Assembly: GCF_000004195.4 (NCBI RefSeq)
Contig: NC_030677.2
Coordinates: forward strand, 203,176,213 to 203,240,212
DNA length: 64,000 bases
From: Xenopus tropicalis
Taxonomy: Eukaryota > Chordata > Amphibia > Anura > Pipidae
Direction of reading: 5' to 3'
Within the stretch, counting starts at the first letter, position 1; each line of letters starts with the position of its first letter. The position numbers and the translations under genes were made by a program. Below the pieces are notes generated by a model that saw only the letters and a program-made list of their open reading frames with translations, was not told the DNA's origin and did no database searches. Positions 54,645 through 64,000 of the stretch are shown piece after piece.

Positions 54645-56980
54645 TACTAGTGTAAAGGGTGGAAGAATGACCCTCCCATGAATTGATACCCTTTTAATTA
54701 CTGTACAAATTTTTACTGGTGCTTGCTGCCAGAGATTGGCATTGTTGATACAACTTAATTCTGCCTTGGTCCTTCTACATCAAGGATTTACCTGCTGTAT
54801 CTTATTTCCATTCAGTGCATTAATAGAATCGGCGCTGCCATCAAAAATTCCCAAAGGGGGCCTAGATGTTCAGCCTGACAAAGCTCCTTGTGTAGTGAGC
54901 CCTGTCAACTAAGGGATAGGGAATATGGTAGGTAGGGTTGCCACTGTTGTTTTCTACTATTATGCTGGCCTTTGGGTTGGGGGAGAAGGTGGGGGCATCA
55001 CATGGGGTGGGGAAATGGACAGAGTGGGTGGGGAAATGGGTGGAGTATAGGCATGTCTAGACTTATAAGGGGTAACGGGAGAAATTCTTAGGTTGTTACA
55101 AATGTACCAGGAATGACATTGCTGGTACATTTGTAATTCAAGCCCTGGCCCTGGCTGGTGATTTACCGGGTGAGCTGGTCATGGTCAAATATCTGTCTGG
55201 CCATTGCCCTTCAAACAGGGCACGAACAAATGTCCCAGGTCCCATAATGGTGTGCCAACTACAGCCAGAAACATAATACTTGGTTTCTTTTCCTCCAGCT
55301 ACAGCCTGGTCATCTGGTCATTATTGTGAGTTACAAATATAACCCTCTATTCCATTGTCTTATGAACCAGAAAAAAATGCAGCATCTTGTGTCTGAATAA
55401 ATGCAGTGAAAAGGCCTTTCTAAATGCATCTCTAAATGCACATGTGTACAGGCATAATACTGTGTTCAGGTACAAACCTGAGTGTTGTAGTTTTACAGTA
55501 GCCTGAGGGATTTTTCTGAGGCCATCTGGCTGTAATGGTGTTTAGGTGGAACTGTTAGGCACAGTTGGGTTGAATGTAATTGAATCGAATTGTTTTCTGC
55601 TTTCTGTGGATCTGGCAGTCCCACCTGGAATGTATGGATTTCGACAGAGATTGAGGGTTCCCCGTACAACAGATAAAGTTGGAAGAAACTGCCCTCTTTA
55701 TGCGTGTTATTGTTTTTATAGAACCTAGACCTTACCCAGCACAGTAAGGAATAAATATGTGGCAGGGTAACACATCAATTACTAAACGTAACATTTATAT
55801 GGGGAAACATGAAGAGTTTGGAGAAGCAAGAAGTAGCCAGCAGCATAGAAAGCTTCATATAAATCCAGGAGCACAATGAGGAAACTAGAAGCTCTAAGTA
55901 GATCATTAGCTAATTTAGTGGGACAGATTGTGTAAAATGAGCTATAAGGGTATAAAAGTGGAAATACGCTGATAACGACCCGTGCAATTGCTGCTTCAGT
56001 TGGGAAGAAGGGAATCTGGGCAGGGTCATCTCAGGGGTGGAATTAATGAGAGTGTATAAAGAGTGGAAAGATATTAGGGTGAGGCAAATAAAGATGAAAA
56101 GGGAGTAACAGAATGGGATCAATAGAACAAGAAGTGTGGTGGCACTTTCAGAAGAAGGAGACAGTTGGGTCCATGAAAGGATGGAGAGAGGCAAGTGAAG
56201 CAAAAGCCATGGAACACAATGTTACAGCAACACTGGCTATTAGTTTAGTCTGAGTTTCTCAATTTACTCTTTGAAGCAACTGGGGACACATCCCAGGTTA
56301 TAGAGTTGGAAGGAGATTTGTTGCTTGGGTTGTGGGCCTGGGTGGAGAGAGAAGAGAAGTTGCAGAAGATGGATTGCCCCAAAGGTTGTGTTACCCTTTT
56401 ATATTGGGTTACTTGTCATTGGTTTTAGTTTAACTCCAATCACATTACAAGACACAGGAGGTTTTTAACTGTTTTCTGGGTTTTGTGTTTTAGGGAAAGT
56501 TGTTAATTAGTGTGACAGGGCGGAGAGTGTTAAACCGATTACTTAATCCAGATGAGCGGAGATACTGGCAGTTTGTTATGTGCCAGAAAGGAGGTGCCTG
56601 TGCTGGGTGGAAATGAACTGGAGATATAGGTATAGTAAATATTTCTGTTAATAAGTCTAAAAGCAAACAGGGTACAGGACTGAGGCAAGAAAAGAGAAGA
56701 TCAAGGGATTGAATTCCTTATGTATCACTGCCAACATTTCATTTTTGTGGCACTTAGTAATCTCTGCCAGGGCCGCTATTAAACTACAAAAATAGAATCA
56801 TGAAAGAATTGGAATTGTGATGTCACAGTAGAACTGTAAAGGAATTGCTTAAATGCTGATATTGGATATAGTGGTTTGTGCCACTGCAGGAGAACATTTT
56901 TTAGAAAAAAATGTAGGAAATAATTGGAAAATTAGGACATTTTCTAGGAAAAATTTTGTGCAAGAAAGTGCTCTTACTGC
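54645..56980. other. Long stretch without supported gene
   Basis: No dominant repeat or recognisable frame is seen. Short direct repeats occur near 55,000-55,030 (GTGGGGAAATGG). The 97-aa minus frame from 55,910 lacks motifs. Confidence 0.35.
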
Positions 56981-56981
56981 C

Positions 56982-58163
56982 CCCCCAACATGCTTACAGA
57001 CTGTACCCCCCATGCTTACAGACTGTACCCCCCATGCTTACAGACTGTACCCCCCATGCTTATAGACTGTACCCCCCCAACATGCTTACAGACAGTACCC
57101 CCCATGCTTACAGACTGTACCCCCCATGCTTACAGACTGTACCCCCCCATGCTTACAGACTGTACCCCCTCATGCTTACAGACTGTACCCCCCCATGCTT
57201 ACAGACTGTACCCCCCAACATGCTTACAGACTGTACCCCCCATGCTTACAGACTGTACCCCCCCATGCTTACAGACTGTACCCCCCATGCTTATAGACTG
57301 TACCCCCCCAACATGCTTACAGACTGTACCCCCCATGCTTACAGACTGTACCCCCCCATGCTTACAGACTGTACCCCCCCAACATGCTTACAGACTGTAC
57401 CCCCCAACATGCTTACAGACTGTACCCCCCATGCTTACAGACTGTACCCCCCATGCTTACAGACTGTACCCCCCATGCTTACAGACTGTACCCCCCATTC
57501 TTACAGACTGTACCCCCTCATGCTTACAGACTGTACCCCCCCATGCTTACAGACTGTACCCCCCCATGCTTACAGACTGTACCCCCTCATGCTTACAGAC
57601 TGTACCCCCCCATGCTTACAGACTGTACCCCCCATGCTTACAGACTGTACCCCCCATGCTTACAGACTGTACCCCCCCATGCTTACAGACTGTACCCCCC
57701 CATGCTTACAGACTGTACCCCCCATGCTTACAGACTGTACCCCCCATGCTTACAGACTGTACCCCCCCAACATGCTTACAGACTGTACCCCCCAACATGC
57801 TTACAGACTGTACCCCCCATGCTTACAGACTGTACCCCCCATGCTTACAGACTGTACCCCCCATGCTTACAGACTGTACCCCCCATTCTTACAGACTGTA
57901 CCCCCTCATGCTTACAGACTGTACCCCCCCATGCTTACAGACTGTACCCCCCCATGCTTACAGACTGTACCCCCTCATGCTTACAGACTGTACCCCCCAT
58001 GCTTACAGACTGTACCCCCTCATGCTTACAGACTGTACCCCCCCCATGCTTACAGACTGTACCCCCCATGCTTACAGACTGTACCCCCCATGCTTACAGA
58101 CTGTACCCCCCCATGCTTACAGACTGTACCCCCCCATGCTTACAGACTGTACCCCCCATGCTC
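56982..58163. repeat. 23-bp minisatellite, ~50 units
   Basis: The unit is CATGCTTACAGACTGTACC plus a C-run. Lengths vary between 22 and 27 bp because the C-run holds four to seven Cs and some units carry an extra CAA. The rare variant CATTCTTAC occurs at 57,495 and 57,883, exactly 388 bp apart within matching neighbours, so a block was duplicated. All three plus frames stay open for 267-499 codons; they are repeat readings. Confidence 0.9.
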
Positions 58164-58380
58164 ACCTTGGAAGGGACAATTATGTAGAGAATTATACAAG
58201 AAGTGCCCATTCCTGAACCCAGGGGTAAACTATACTAAAACTATAAAACTAAACTATATATTTACACTACTAAGAAGATGTTCATATTCCGATTTATGCA
58301 CCTTCAATTTGAACGTTAATAAACCAGCCCCCAAGTATCTGTTCATCATGATCAATGCCATATTACCTCCTTGGCACAAA

Positions 58381-58722
58381 GAAGATGAGATCACCAAGCG
58401 AGCGGATCTTCCCCCGATATCCCCACCTACGGGTGGGCGATATTGGGGAGCTTGAAGTTAAAAAAAAAAATAATCCGATCTTTTGGCCCTGGGGCCAAAC
58501 GACCGGATTATGTAGGCGGCAATGGGGCAGTCGGTTCGGGGAACGCATCAACGAGCCGATGCGGCCCCCGATCCGACTGAATCTTTTAACCTGGCCAATT
58601 TCAGGCCAGATATCGGTCGGCCAGCCCGCTTGTTTCTGCCCCTACACGGGCAGATAAGCTGCCGAGTCGGTCCAAGGGACCGATATCGGCAGCTTCTATC
58701 GGCCCGTGTATGGGGGCCTTAA
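58381..58722. repeat. GGTGGCCATACAC-family element
   Basis: CCAAGCGAGCGGATCTTCCC, CACCTACGGGTGGGCGATA and GGCCCGTGTATGGGGGCC are family text, with the left tip eroded. Next to it at 58,746-59,016 is another copy (GGTGGCCATACACAGCAGC to GTATGGCCACCTTAAG). The frames here are shadows. Confidence 0.65.
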
Positions 58723-58745
58723 GTGAGTTTGGGAACCATTGTTCT

Positions 58746-59016
58746 AAGGGTGGCCATACACAGCAGCTTATCTGCCCATGTATTGGGCCCTCCAACAGGC
58801 CTCCCTGACCTATATCTGGGAAAAAATATCAGAAATGGCAGATGTTGATCGGACAGGCTTAATTTTTCATCGGATTGGGGACCATATTGGCTCATTGATG
58901 TGGTCTTCGCTCTGACTTTTCCTATCCCCTTCATTGCATTAGCGCGATATGACCTACATAAATTGGCCATATCGGAGGGTAAGATTGTTTGATAACTTCG
59001 TGTATGGCCACCTTAA
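58746..59016. repeat. GGTGGCCATACAC-family element, second copy
   Basis: Inverted ends GGTGGCCATACACAGC and GTGTATGGCCACCTTAA are present. The interior includes GATCGGACAGGCTTAATT and GCGCGATATGACCTAC. It lies only about 25 bp from the preceding copy. Confidence 0.65.
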
Positions 59017-59383
59017 GGGAAATAACGACACTGCTGAAAATCTATGGAACAAGATAAGGAAAGTTGTGGTTGCTTCCCTGGTAGCTACCCCTACAGAGCA
59101 CTTTTAAACTCAATCAGCCCTAGGCTGTGACAGCAAGTCAGTCATTTCTACTGTGATTTTTAAGGGTTGATAGTAATTGGTAGTTTAGCTATACCTGGTG
59201 AGCCGAAGGCCGGGAGGAATGTTATACATGCATTGCTGCGTTGGTAACACCGGCTCATTGTTATGGAATGAGGCCAAAGTGTCATCTGGACCATTGTGAG
59301 CAGCAGTGCTTGTTATTGTGCATACAATGAGTAATTTGTCTATGAAGATTCTCATTCATCCATCCATCATGATATACGGTGTA
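59017..59383. other. No supported feature
   Basis: Unique-looking sequence between two repeats, with no frame worth naming. Confidence 0.4.
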
Positions 59384-59628
59384 TAGTAGAATTAAGTCCA
59401 AAGCAACTGCACTTTCTGGCTTTTCTTGAAAACATTTCACCACTTGTCCGAGCAGCTTAAGTTCAAGTGAGTGGGAGGGAATCCCCCGGCATTTAAACCC
59501 TTAATGATAACCCCTAACTCAATAAGCTTAATGGACTTAATGGAACTAAAGAAGCCGCTCGGTTTAGTGGAGAAACATTTTCAAGAAAACCCAGAAAGAA
59601 AAGTCGCTTTAGACTTATTTCTACTAGA
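59384..59628. repeat. Imperfect inverted repeat element
   Basis: The left arm TAGTAGAATTAAGTCCAAAG, CTTTCTGGCTTTTCTTG, GAAAACATTTCACCAC is mirrored by the right arm GAGAAACATTTTCAAG, ACCCAGAAAG, GACTTATTTCTACTAG. Elements with this AAACATTTTCAAG core are widespread in fish and frogs. Superfamily not determined. Confidence 0.6.
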
Positions 59629-60275
59629 ACCTGTTCAGTGGGTAATTGCTTACAAGTCACATGTTTTCTCATATTGATTACCAAGTAGAGTATTTGTGCC
59701 AATACCGTGACCGCCGGGTCCTGCCAAATCCACACAAAATGTTTTTTCTTACATCCCTATAGCCTCCGTCAAAAATTTTCCACTACATGGATTTCAGTTA
59801 TTTGAGTAATATATATGAATTATATCATGTCATCAGGGATGGGTCATTTAATTTGCCAATTATGGTTTTCGCGTACCAATATTGTGTGTGAGTAAATCTG
59901 GGTCACTCTGGGCTCAGTGTTTTGTTAGAAATAATGTAATTGCTTAGTAAATAAAGCCAGTCATGCCGCTATGTTTCATGGTTATTTAGACACTATGGGA
60001 ACTGCTTCTTCTGGGCCTCTGGGTATTGCCTTTAGCTGAAGAAGCAACATGGCTGGTCCAATATAAGAAAAATGCCTCTTATGGCCATAGTAGATCATGG
60101 GTATTTCTAGAACACCTCCAGTATTTTGGCTAATACCTTAATGAATTGGTTCCTCTGCCCTCATTTGGGGCTATCTGGAGTATATACCACCTTGCTGGTT
60201 ACACCTCCCCATTGGTGGGCATTTAGTTGCCCCTCAGTGTCAGACTGGGGTGCCTTGGACTGGAACCCACTAGAA
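59629..60275. other. No supported gene
   Basis: Unique-looking text. A GTGTCAGACTGGGGTGCC end of the hAT family lies at about 60,238-60,256. Confidence 0.4.
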
Positions 60276-60639
60276 CAGTGTTTTTCAACCTTTTTTGGGC
60301 AAAGGCACACTTGTTTCATGAAAAAAATCCCGAGGCACACCACCATTAGAAAATGTTAAAAAATTTAACTCTGTGCCCAGCAGCAGTGCCCCCCTAGTAC
60401 ATTGGTGCCAAGAGCAGTGCCCCCCTAGTACACTGGTGCCCAGCAGCAGTGCCCCCCTAGTACATTGGTGCCCAGCAGCAGTGCCCCCCTAGTACATTGG
60501 TGCCAAGAGCAGTGCCCCCCTAGTACATTGGTGCCCAGCAGCAGTGCCCCCCTAGTACATTGGTGCCAAGAGCAGTGCCCCCCTAGTACATTGGTGCCTT
60601 GCCTACGGCACACCAGGCAACAGTGGTTGAAAAACGCTG
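60276..60639. mobile_element. hAT-type MITE with ~31-bp tandem repeat
   Basis: Ends are CAGTGTTTTTCAACC and GGTTGAAAAACGCTG. Perfect duplications CACTAGAA lie at 60,268-60,275 and 60,640-60,647. Inside, 60,375-60,600 is about seven units of 30-32 bp (GCAGTGCCCCCCTAGTACAT, TGGTGCC), alternating between a CCAGCAGC and a CAAGAGC linker. The frames on both strands are repeat readings. Confidence 0.85.
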
Positions 60640-60844
60640 CACTAGAAAACCCTTGACCAAAGGCTCCAAGCTACTTTACTGGCATCCCGGGGGGCCAGTC
60701 CAACACAGTTGCCCCTATAAATGCAGCGTAACACGCAATAACAAGGATCCTGACATACTACTTGGGGGTAACACAAGATACCACATTGGGGTACCTCTGG
60801 CTATATATCTGTATATGATTACATGAGCCCTCTCTTCAGTGCAG

Positions 60845-60979
60845 GATTTGGGGAGCAGAATGACATCACTGGCAGTGGTCGAACATACATTTCCTAGAAA
60901 AGACACGGGAGATGACGTTTTTTATTTTTACGGCTCCACGTTTGCCCACATCAGCGAAGAAACAGAGTATGTTAGAAAG
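60845..60979 (+). CDS. Candidate coding exon A, gene unidentified
   Basis: A pyrimidine-rich tract ending CTCTCTTCAGTGCAG precedes the exon (an alternative acceptor lies five bases earlier), and AAGGTAAGTGG follows it, a strong donor. The exon is 135 nt, 45 codons, and ends in phase 0. The frame is DLGSRMTSLAVV ... DDVFYFYGSTFAHI ... ETEYVRK, with an unbiased amino-acid mix unlike the surrounding noise. A Met at codon 6 (60,860) could be a translation start. I do not recognise the protein, and no domain can be named. Confidence 0.45.
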
Positions 60980-61296
60980 GTAAGTGGCCCCCTGCATGCT
61001 GCTCTTTATAGTAAGTTTGTTATTACTAGGCAAGTACTGTTTGGGCAAAACTTGCCCTGACCACACGTAACCCATAACAACAGCAGTTGTTTTTTATTGG
61101 TTGTAAAACTTAGTATAATAAAGCAACCATCTGATTGGTTGCTTTCATTCACTGGGTGAGGACAAATTGTTAATACAGTATATAAGCCAGTTGATTAAAT
61201 GACTTGCTATAGTTTTCATGCCACCCCTATAGCCCAGTGCTGAGAGTTGTACCAGAACAATAACCAATGAGCTACAGGCTGTGCAAAGTGATATCA

Positions 61297-62115
61297 AGTG
61301 TTACTGTGCCCATCTTGCCCTTATTGTATTCATCTTGTTCCTCTGTCACTAGCTTGCCCTACTGTTTCTACCTAGTTAGTCTTTACCCATATTTGCATCC
61401 TGCTTCCACCTTGTTCTACAGTTATCACCCTACTTTTAGTTTATCTGTTACCACCTTGCCCTGCTGTCTCCATTTCCAATGCTGTCTCGCCACCATCTTG
61501 CCTTACTGTCTTCATCTTGGGTTACCAATTCCATATTGTCCTGACTTTATCTAGTCCTTCTATTGCCATCTTGACCTACTATTGTAACATGGCTGTACTG
61601 TCTCACTCTTACCCTGCTTGTCTCTGTCTTGCTTTAGTATCTCCATCTTTAACCTACTGTCTCCATCTTGCACTAATAGTTTCCATTTTGCCTTACTAAT
61701 AAGATTTTGTCCTTCTGTTGCCATCTTGCCCTACCATAGCTATCTTGAACTATTGCTGTACTGTCTCCATCTTAACCTGCTCTCTGTGTTGCCTTAGTTT
61801 CTCCATCTTTATCATACTGTCTCCATCTTTCCCTACTAATTCATTTTGCCCTTCTGTCTTCATCTATTGTTTCTTTTGCCACCTTACTCTTTCATTGCAA
61901 TATTGCCATACTGTTGCTATATTGCCATAGTGATTCCATATTGTCCATCTCATCCTTCTGTTGTTATCCTACACTTCCACTGGCATTTCCCCCTACTCTT
62001 GCTATGTTGCCCTACTGCCTGTAATGCCATACGGCTTCCATCTTGCCCTAGTGTCACCATCTTGCTTAACTGCCTCCTTTACTGTCTTTGTTTTCCCATC
62101 TTGTCCAACTGCCCT
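61297..62115. repeat. Degenerate ~25-bp repeat in the candidate intron
   Basis: Phrases such as CCATCTTGCCCTACTGT and CTGTCTCCATCTT recur every 24-27 bp with many changes, giving about 30 decayed units. The frames read on this strand are Cys/Leu/Pro-rich artefacts. It occupies most of the interval between the two candidate exons. Confidence 0.6.
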
Positions 62116-62312
62116 GTCCTCAATTTGCTGCTCTTCAGGGATTCACTTAATACAGGGACCCGAGACAAACCAAAAGAGACATTACTCATTTATATAACTA
62201 CTACGCCTCTATATTTAGTTTGTAGAAATTATGAGAATGTTGGTATCTTTCACCTTTGTTGGGGAGAGTAAATGACTTAGTTTTTCCATATTTCTTTTCC
62301 CTTTATTTATAG

Positions 62313-62396
62313 ATACGTGGAACTCTGGAGAAGATTCAGAGTCAGTTATTTAAGAACGAAGGAAACACTAATCATGTCACTTCCAATACAGACAAG
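62313..62396 (+). CDS. Candidate coding exon B, gene unidentified
   Basis: A T-rich tract (TTTCTTTTCCCTTTATTTAT, then AG) precedes it, and GACAAGGTCAGT follows it, a usable donor. The exon is 84 nt, 28 codons, phase 0 at both ends, so it joins exon A without a frame change. The sequence IRGTLEKIQSQLFKN ... NHVTSNTDK reads as amphipathic helix followed by a polar stretch. The pairing with exon A is by phase, order and splice signals. I cannot name the gene. Confidence 0.45.
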
Positions 62397-63134
62397 GTCA
62401 GTACTTTATTATCATTGCAAAGATCGATTAAACTGAAAAGTGCAAATGGTCTGTGGAAGAAGTAGTAGAAATTTTCAGTGTCGGACTGGGGAATCTGGGG
62501 GCCCAGCAGTGGATAACCCCTCAGGGACCAGCGCAGACCCACCTTCATTGCCCCGGCATTCTACCTCTTGCTGCCGCCGCCCAGTCCAACCCTGGACATT
62601 TTTCAAAAAAAGCAATATTACCCACTGCAGTACGTTTGCATGTTGGGTTAATCCTTATAACTGTGTTTTTTTCCACTTGCCTCATGGAAATATTAAGAAG
62701 TGACTGTACAATTATGTTCTTTGTTCCATTCGGAACTCCTATGCATTTAAATGTTAAATTCAAGTATAAAATGTATCCGTGCATCCCCATAACTGTGCGT
62801 CCCAAGCTGAATCCCCAGAACTCTTCCCCCATTTATGGTTAGAGATAAGGCGTTAGGCAGAGGGAAAGATTTAACTAGGAGTTTCTCATATGAAAAGTAA
62901 ATGTTATGATTCAAAAAGTGAAGGTGATAACATGTATTTGCCCAATATGGTTACCAGGTAGGTTAAACCAAACACACTGTTAAACTATTGACTCAGAGTG
63001 TGTATGTGCTCAGGGGGTGTATTTATTTAAACTTCCCTCCCTTCACTCTTCAGCTGACAAATTCAGTTTGAGTCAATGCTCAGTGTGTTGTATCCTTTGT
63101 CATGTAGTATAAGTTTTACTGTGTATATACTGCA
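62397..63134. other. Putative intron with one hAT MITE
   Basis: 62,476-62,595 is a hAT-type MITE: ends CAGTGTCGGACTGG and CCAGTCCAACCCTG, with 8-bp flanks GAAATTTT and GACATTTT differing at one base. The rest is unique. The frames through it are shadows. Confidence 0.6.
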
Positions 63135-63350
63135 CTAATATAGCGGTTTGGGGACCACATCAACGAGCCAATGCGGTCCCCGATCCAATGGAAAAATCAA
63201 ACCTGTCCAATCGAGATCTGCTCAATTTCAGGCCAGATGTCAGATTGGCAGGCCCATCGTTCATGCCCATACAGGGGCAGATAAGCTGCCAAATCGGTCT
63301 AAAGGACCAATATGGTCAACTAGAATCGGCCCGTGTATGGGCACCTTAAG
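63135..63350. repeat. GGTGGCCATACAC-family element
   Basis: GGGGACCACATCAACGAGCC, GATTGGCAGGCCCATCG and GCCCGTGTATGGGCACC are family landmarks, ending AAGGTGCG. The 72-aa frame here is a shadow. Confidence 0.6.
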
Positions 63351-64000
63351 GTGCGTAAACTGCTAGTTGTCTACTTTGTGGTTCGTATGAACAAACTTTA
63401 ATTTGCTTTTGTTGCATGACCTGAATAAAACACAGGCACAGTTCTACTTGAAGTTTAACTGGAGTACTTACCTTGAGAAAAATGCAGCTACTGCTAGCTA
63501 TGTAATATATACACGCGTGCACATGTTTCCTCCGATATCTTAGTTTCAGAGGGTTATGCAATGAGGTTTCTGCCTTCAGGCTGACTAGTTTTCCATTTTT
63601 GTGTCTAAACCTGGTAATGCAGGATTAGCTGCCTCCCAGAGCTGGTAGAGGCTTAAAGCTATTTCTTACTTAGTTCTGTTTGATGCAGTGATATATTTCT
63701 GACACAAGGTACTCTCGCTATGTTATAAATAATCTAAAAATCAATCACTCATACATACTGTAGTTGAATAAAGTTTAGTTTTGCCTTTTTTTAAAAAGAC
63801 ATTTATAACAGCAATTTTTCATCACAATCATTATAGTGATATCAGGAGACATAGGTAAAGGTAAGCAAGGAAAATCACGAGAGACCTCCTGATGGTATCA
63901 TACTGTACATGGTTTGGCTATATATATATATATATTTTTATTTATGTTTTTCTCCACCAAAGCACCACTTCATACAACACATTTATGTGCTCTGAGTGAA
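63351..64000. other. No supported gene; (TA)n run
   Basis: Unique AT-rich sequence. A short (TA)n tract lies near 63,918-63,936. Confidence 0.4.

Noticed and set aside
56956..58455. Three overlapping frames of 267-499 codons with (MLTDCTPHAYRLYPPCLQTVP)-like repeats
   Set aside because: All three frames through the 23-bp minisatellite remain open because the unit has no stops in any frame; variable C-runs shift the frame.

Overview
This window looks like nuclear DNA of a frog of the genus Xenopus. The call rests on recognising several repeat families rather than on any gene. One is a dispersed element with TA target sites and ends beginning TACAGGTATNGGA, present about ten times. Others are T2-type (Kolobok) elements with TTAAAGGGG ends, Harbinger-type foldback MITEs with 3-bp TTA/TAA target duplications, and several hAT-type MITEs with 8-bp duplications. 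Nothing looks bacterial: there are no operons, ribosome-binding sites or CRISPR arrays. Most of the long open frames are reading frames through tandem repeats and are not genes.

Layout. 1-20.9 kb is a repeat-rich gene desert. It holds an L2-like tail, a T2 MITE with a nested hAT MITE, five loci of a 112-bp tandem repeat, a nested Harbinger foldback element, a tRNA-Cys-like sequence, a T2 foldback element and a near-perfect 34-bp-arm hairpin. 20.95-22.14 kb is a repeat-free block, rich in homeodomain-type ATTA motifs, CpG and one RFX X-box, that resembles a vertebrate conserved non-coding element. 22.17-26.4 kb (minus strand) is a non-LTR retrotransposon of the L1/Tx1 type. Its ORF1 is intact and its ORF2 reads through the endonuclease and the RT catalytic core, but its 3' end is missing. 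27.5-29.0 kb is a Harbinger MITE whose interior has grown into about 21 copies of a 52-bp unit. 32.8-38.0 kb is a 5.2-kb C/T-rich minisatellite with a 21-bp unit. 39-44.3 kb holds more MITEs, including an element that lies beside its own empty site. 45.3-46.6 kb is a 24-bp minisatellite, and 46.9-47.2 kb resembles a promoter with a non-coding first exon. 48-51 kb is nested MITEs. 57.0-58.2 kb is a 23-bp minisatellite. 60.84-62.40 kb contains two short plus-strand candidate coding exons with good splice signals; they are the only host-gene candidates I can support, and I could not identify the gene.

The recurring theme is tandem amplification inside mobile elements. At least five unrelated families here (TA-element, Harbinger, hAT, T2 and a GGCCCAGACTGG element) carry internal tandem repeats, and an L2-like subfamily carries an internal duplication. 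Genes do not work together in any system that can be read from this window. The retrotransposon encodes its own ORF1p and ORF2p, and the non-autonomous elements depend on transposases encoded elsewhere. All family assignments were made by eye, without database searches.
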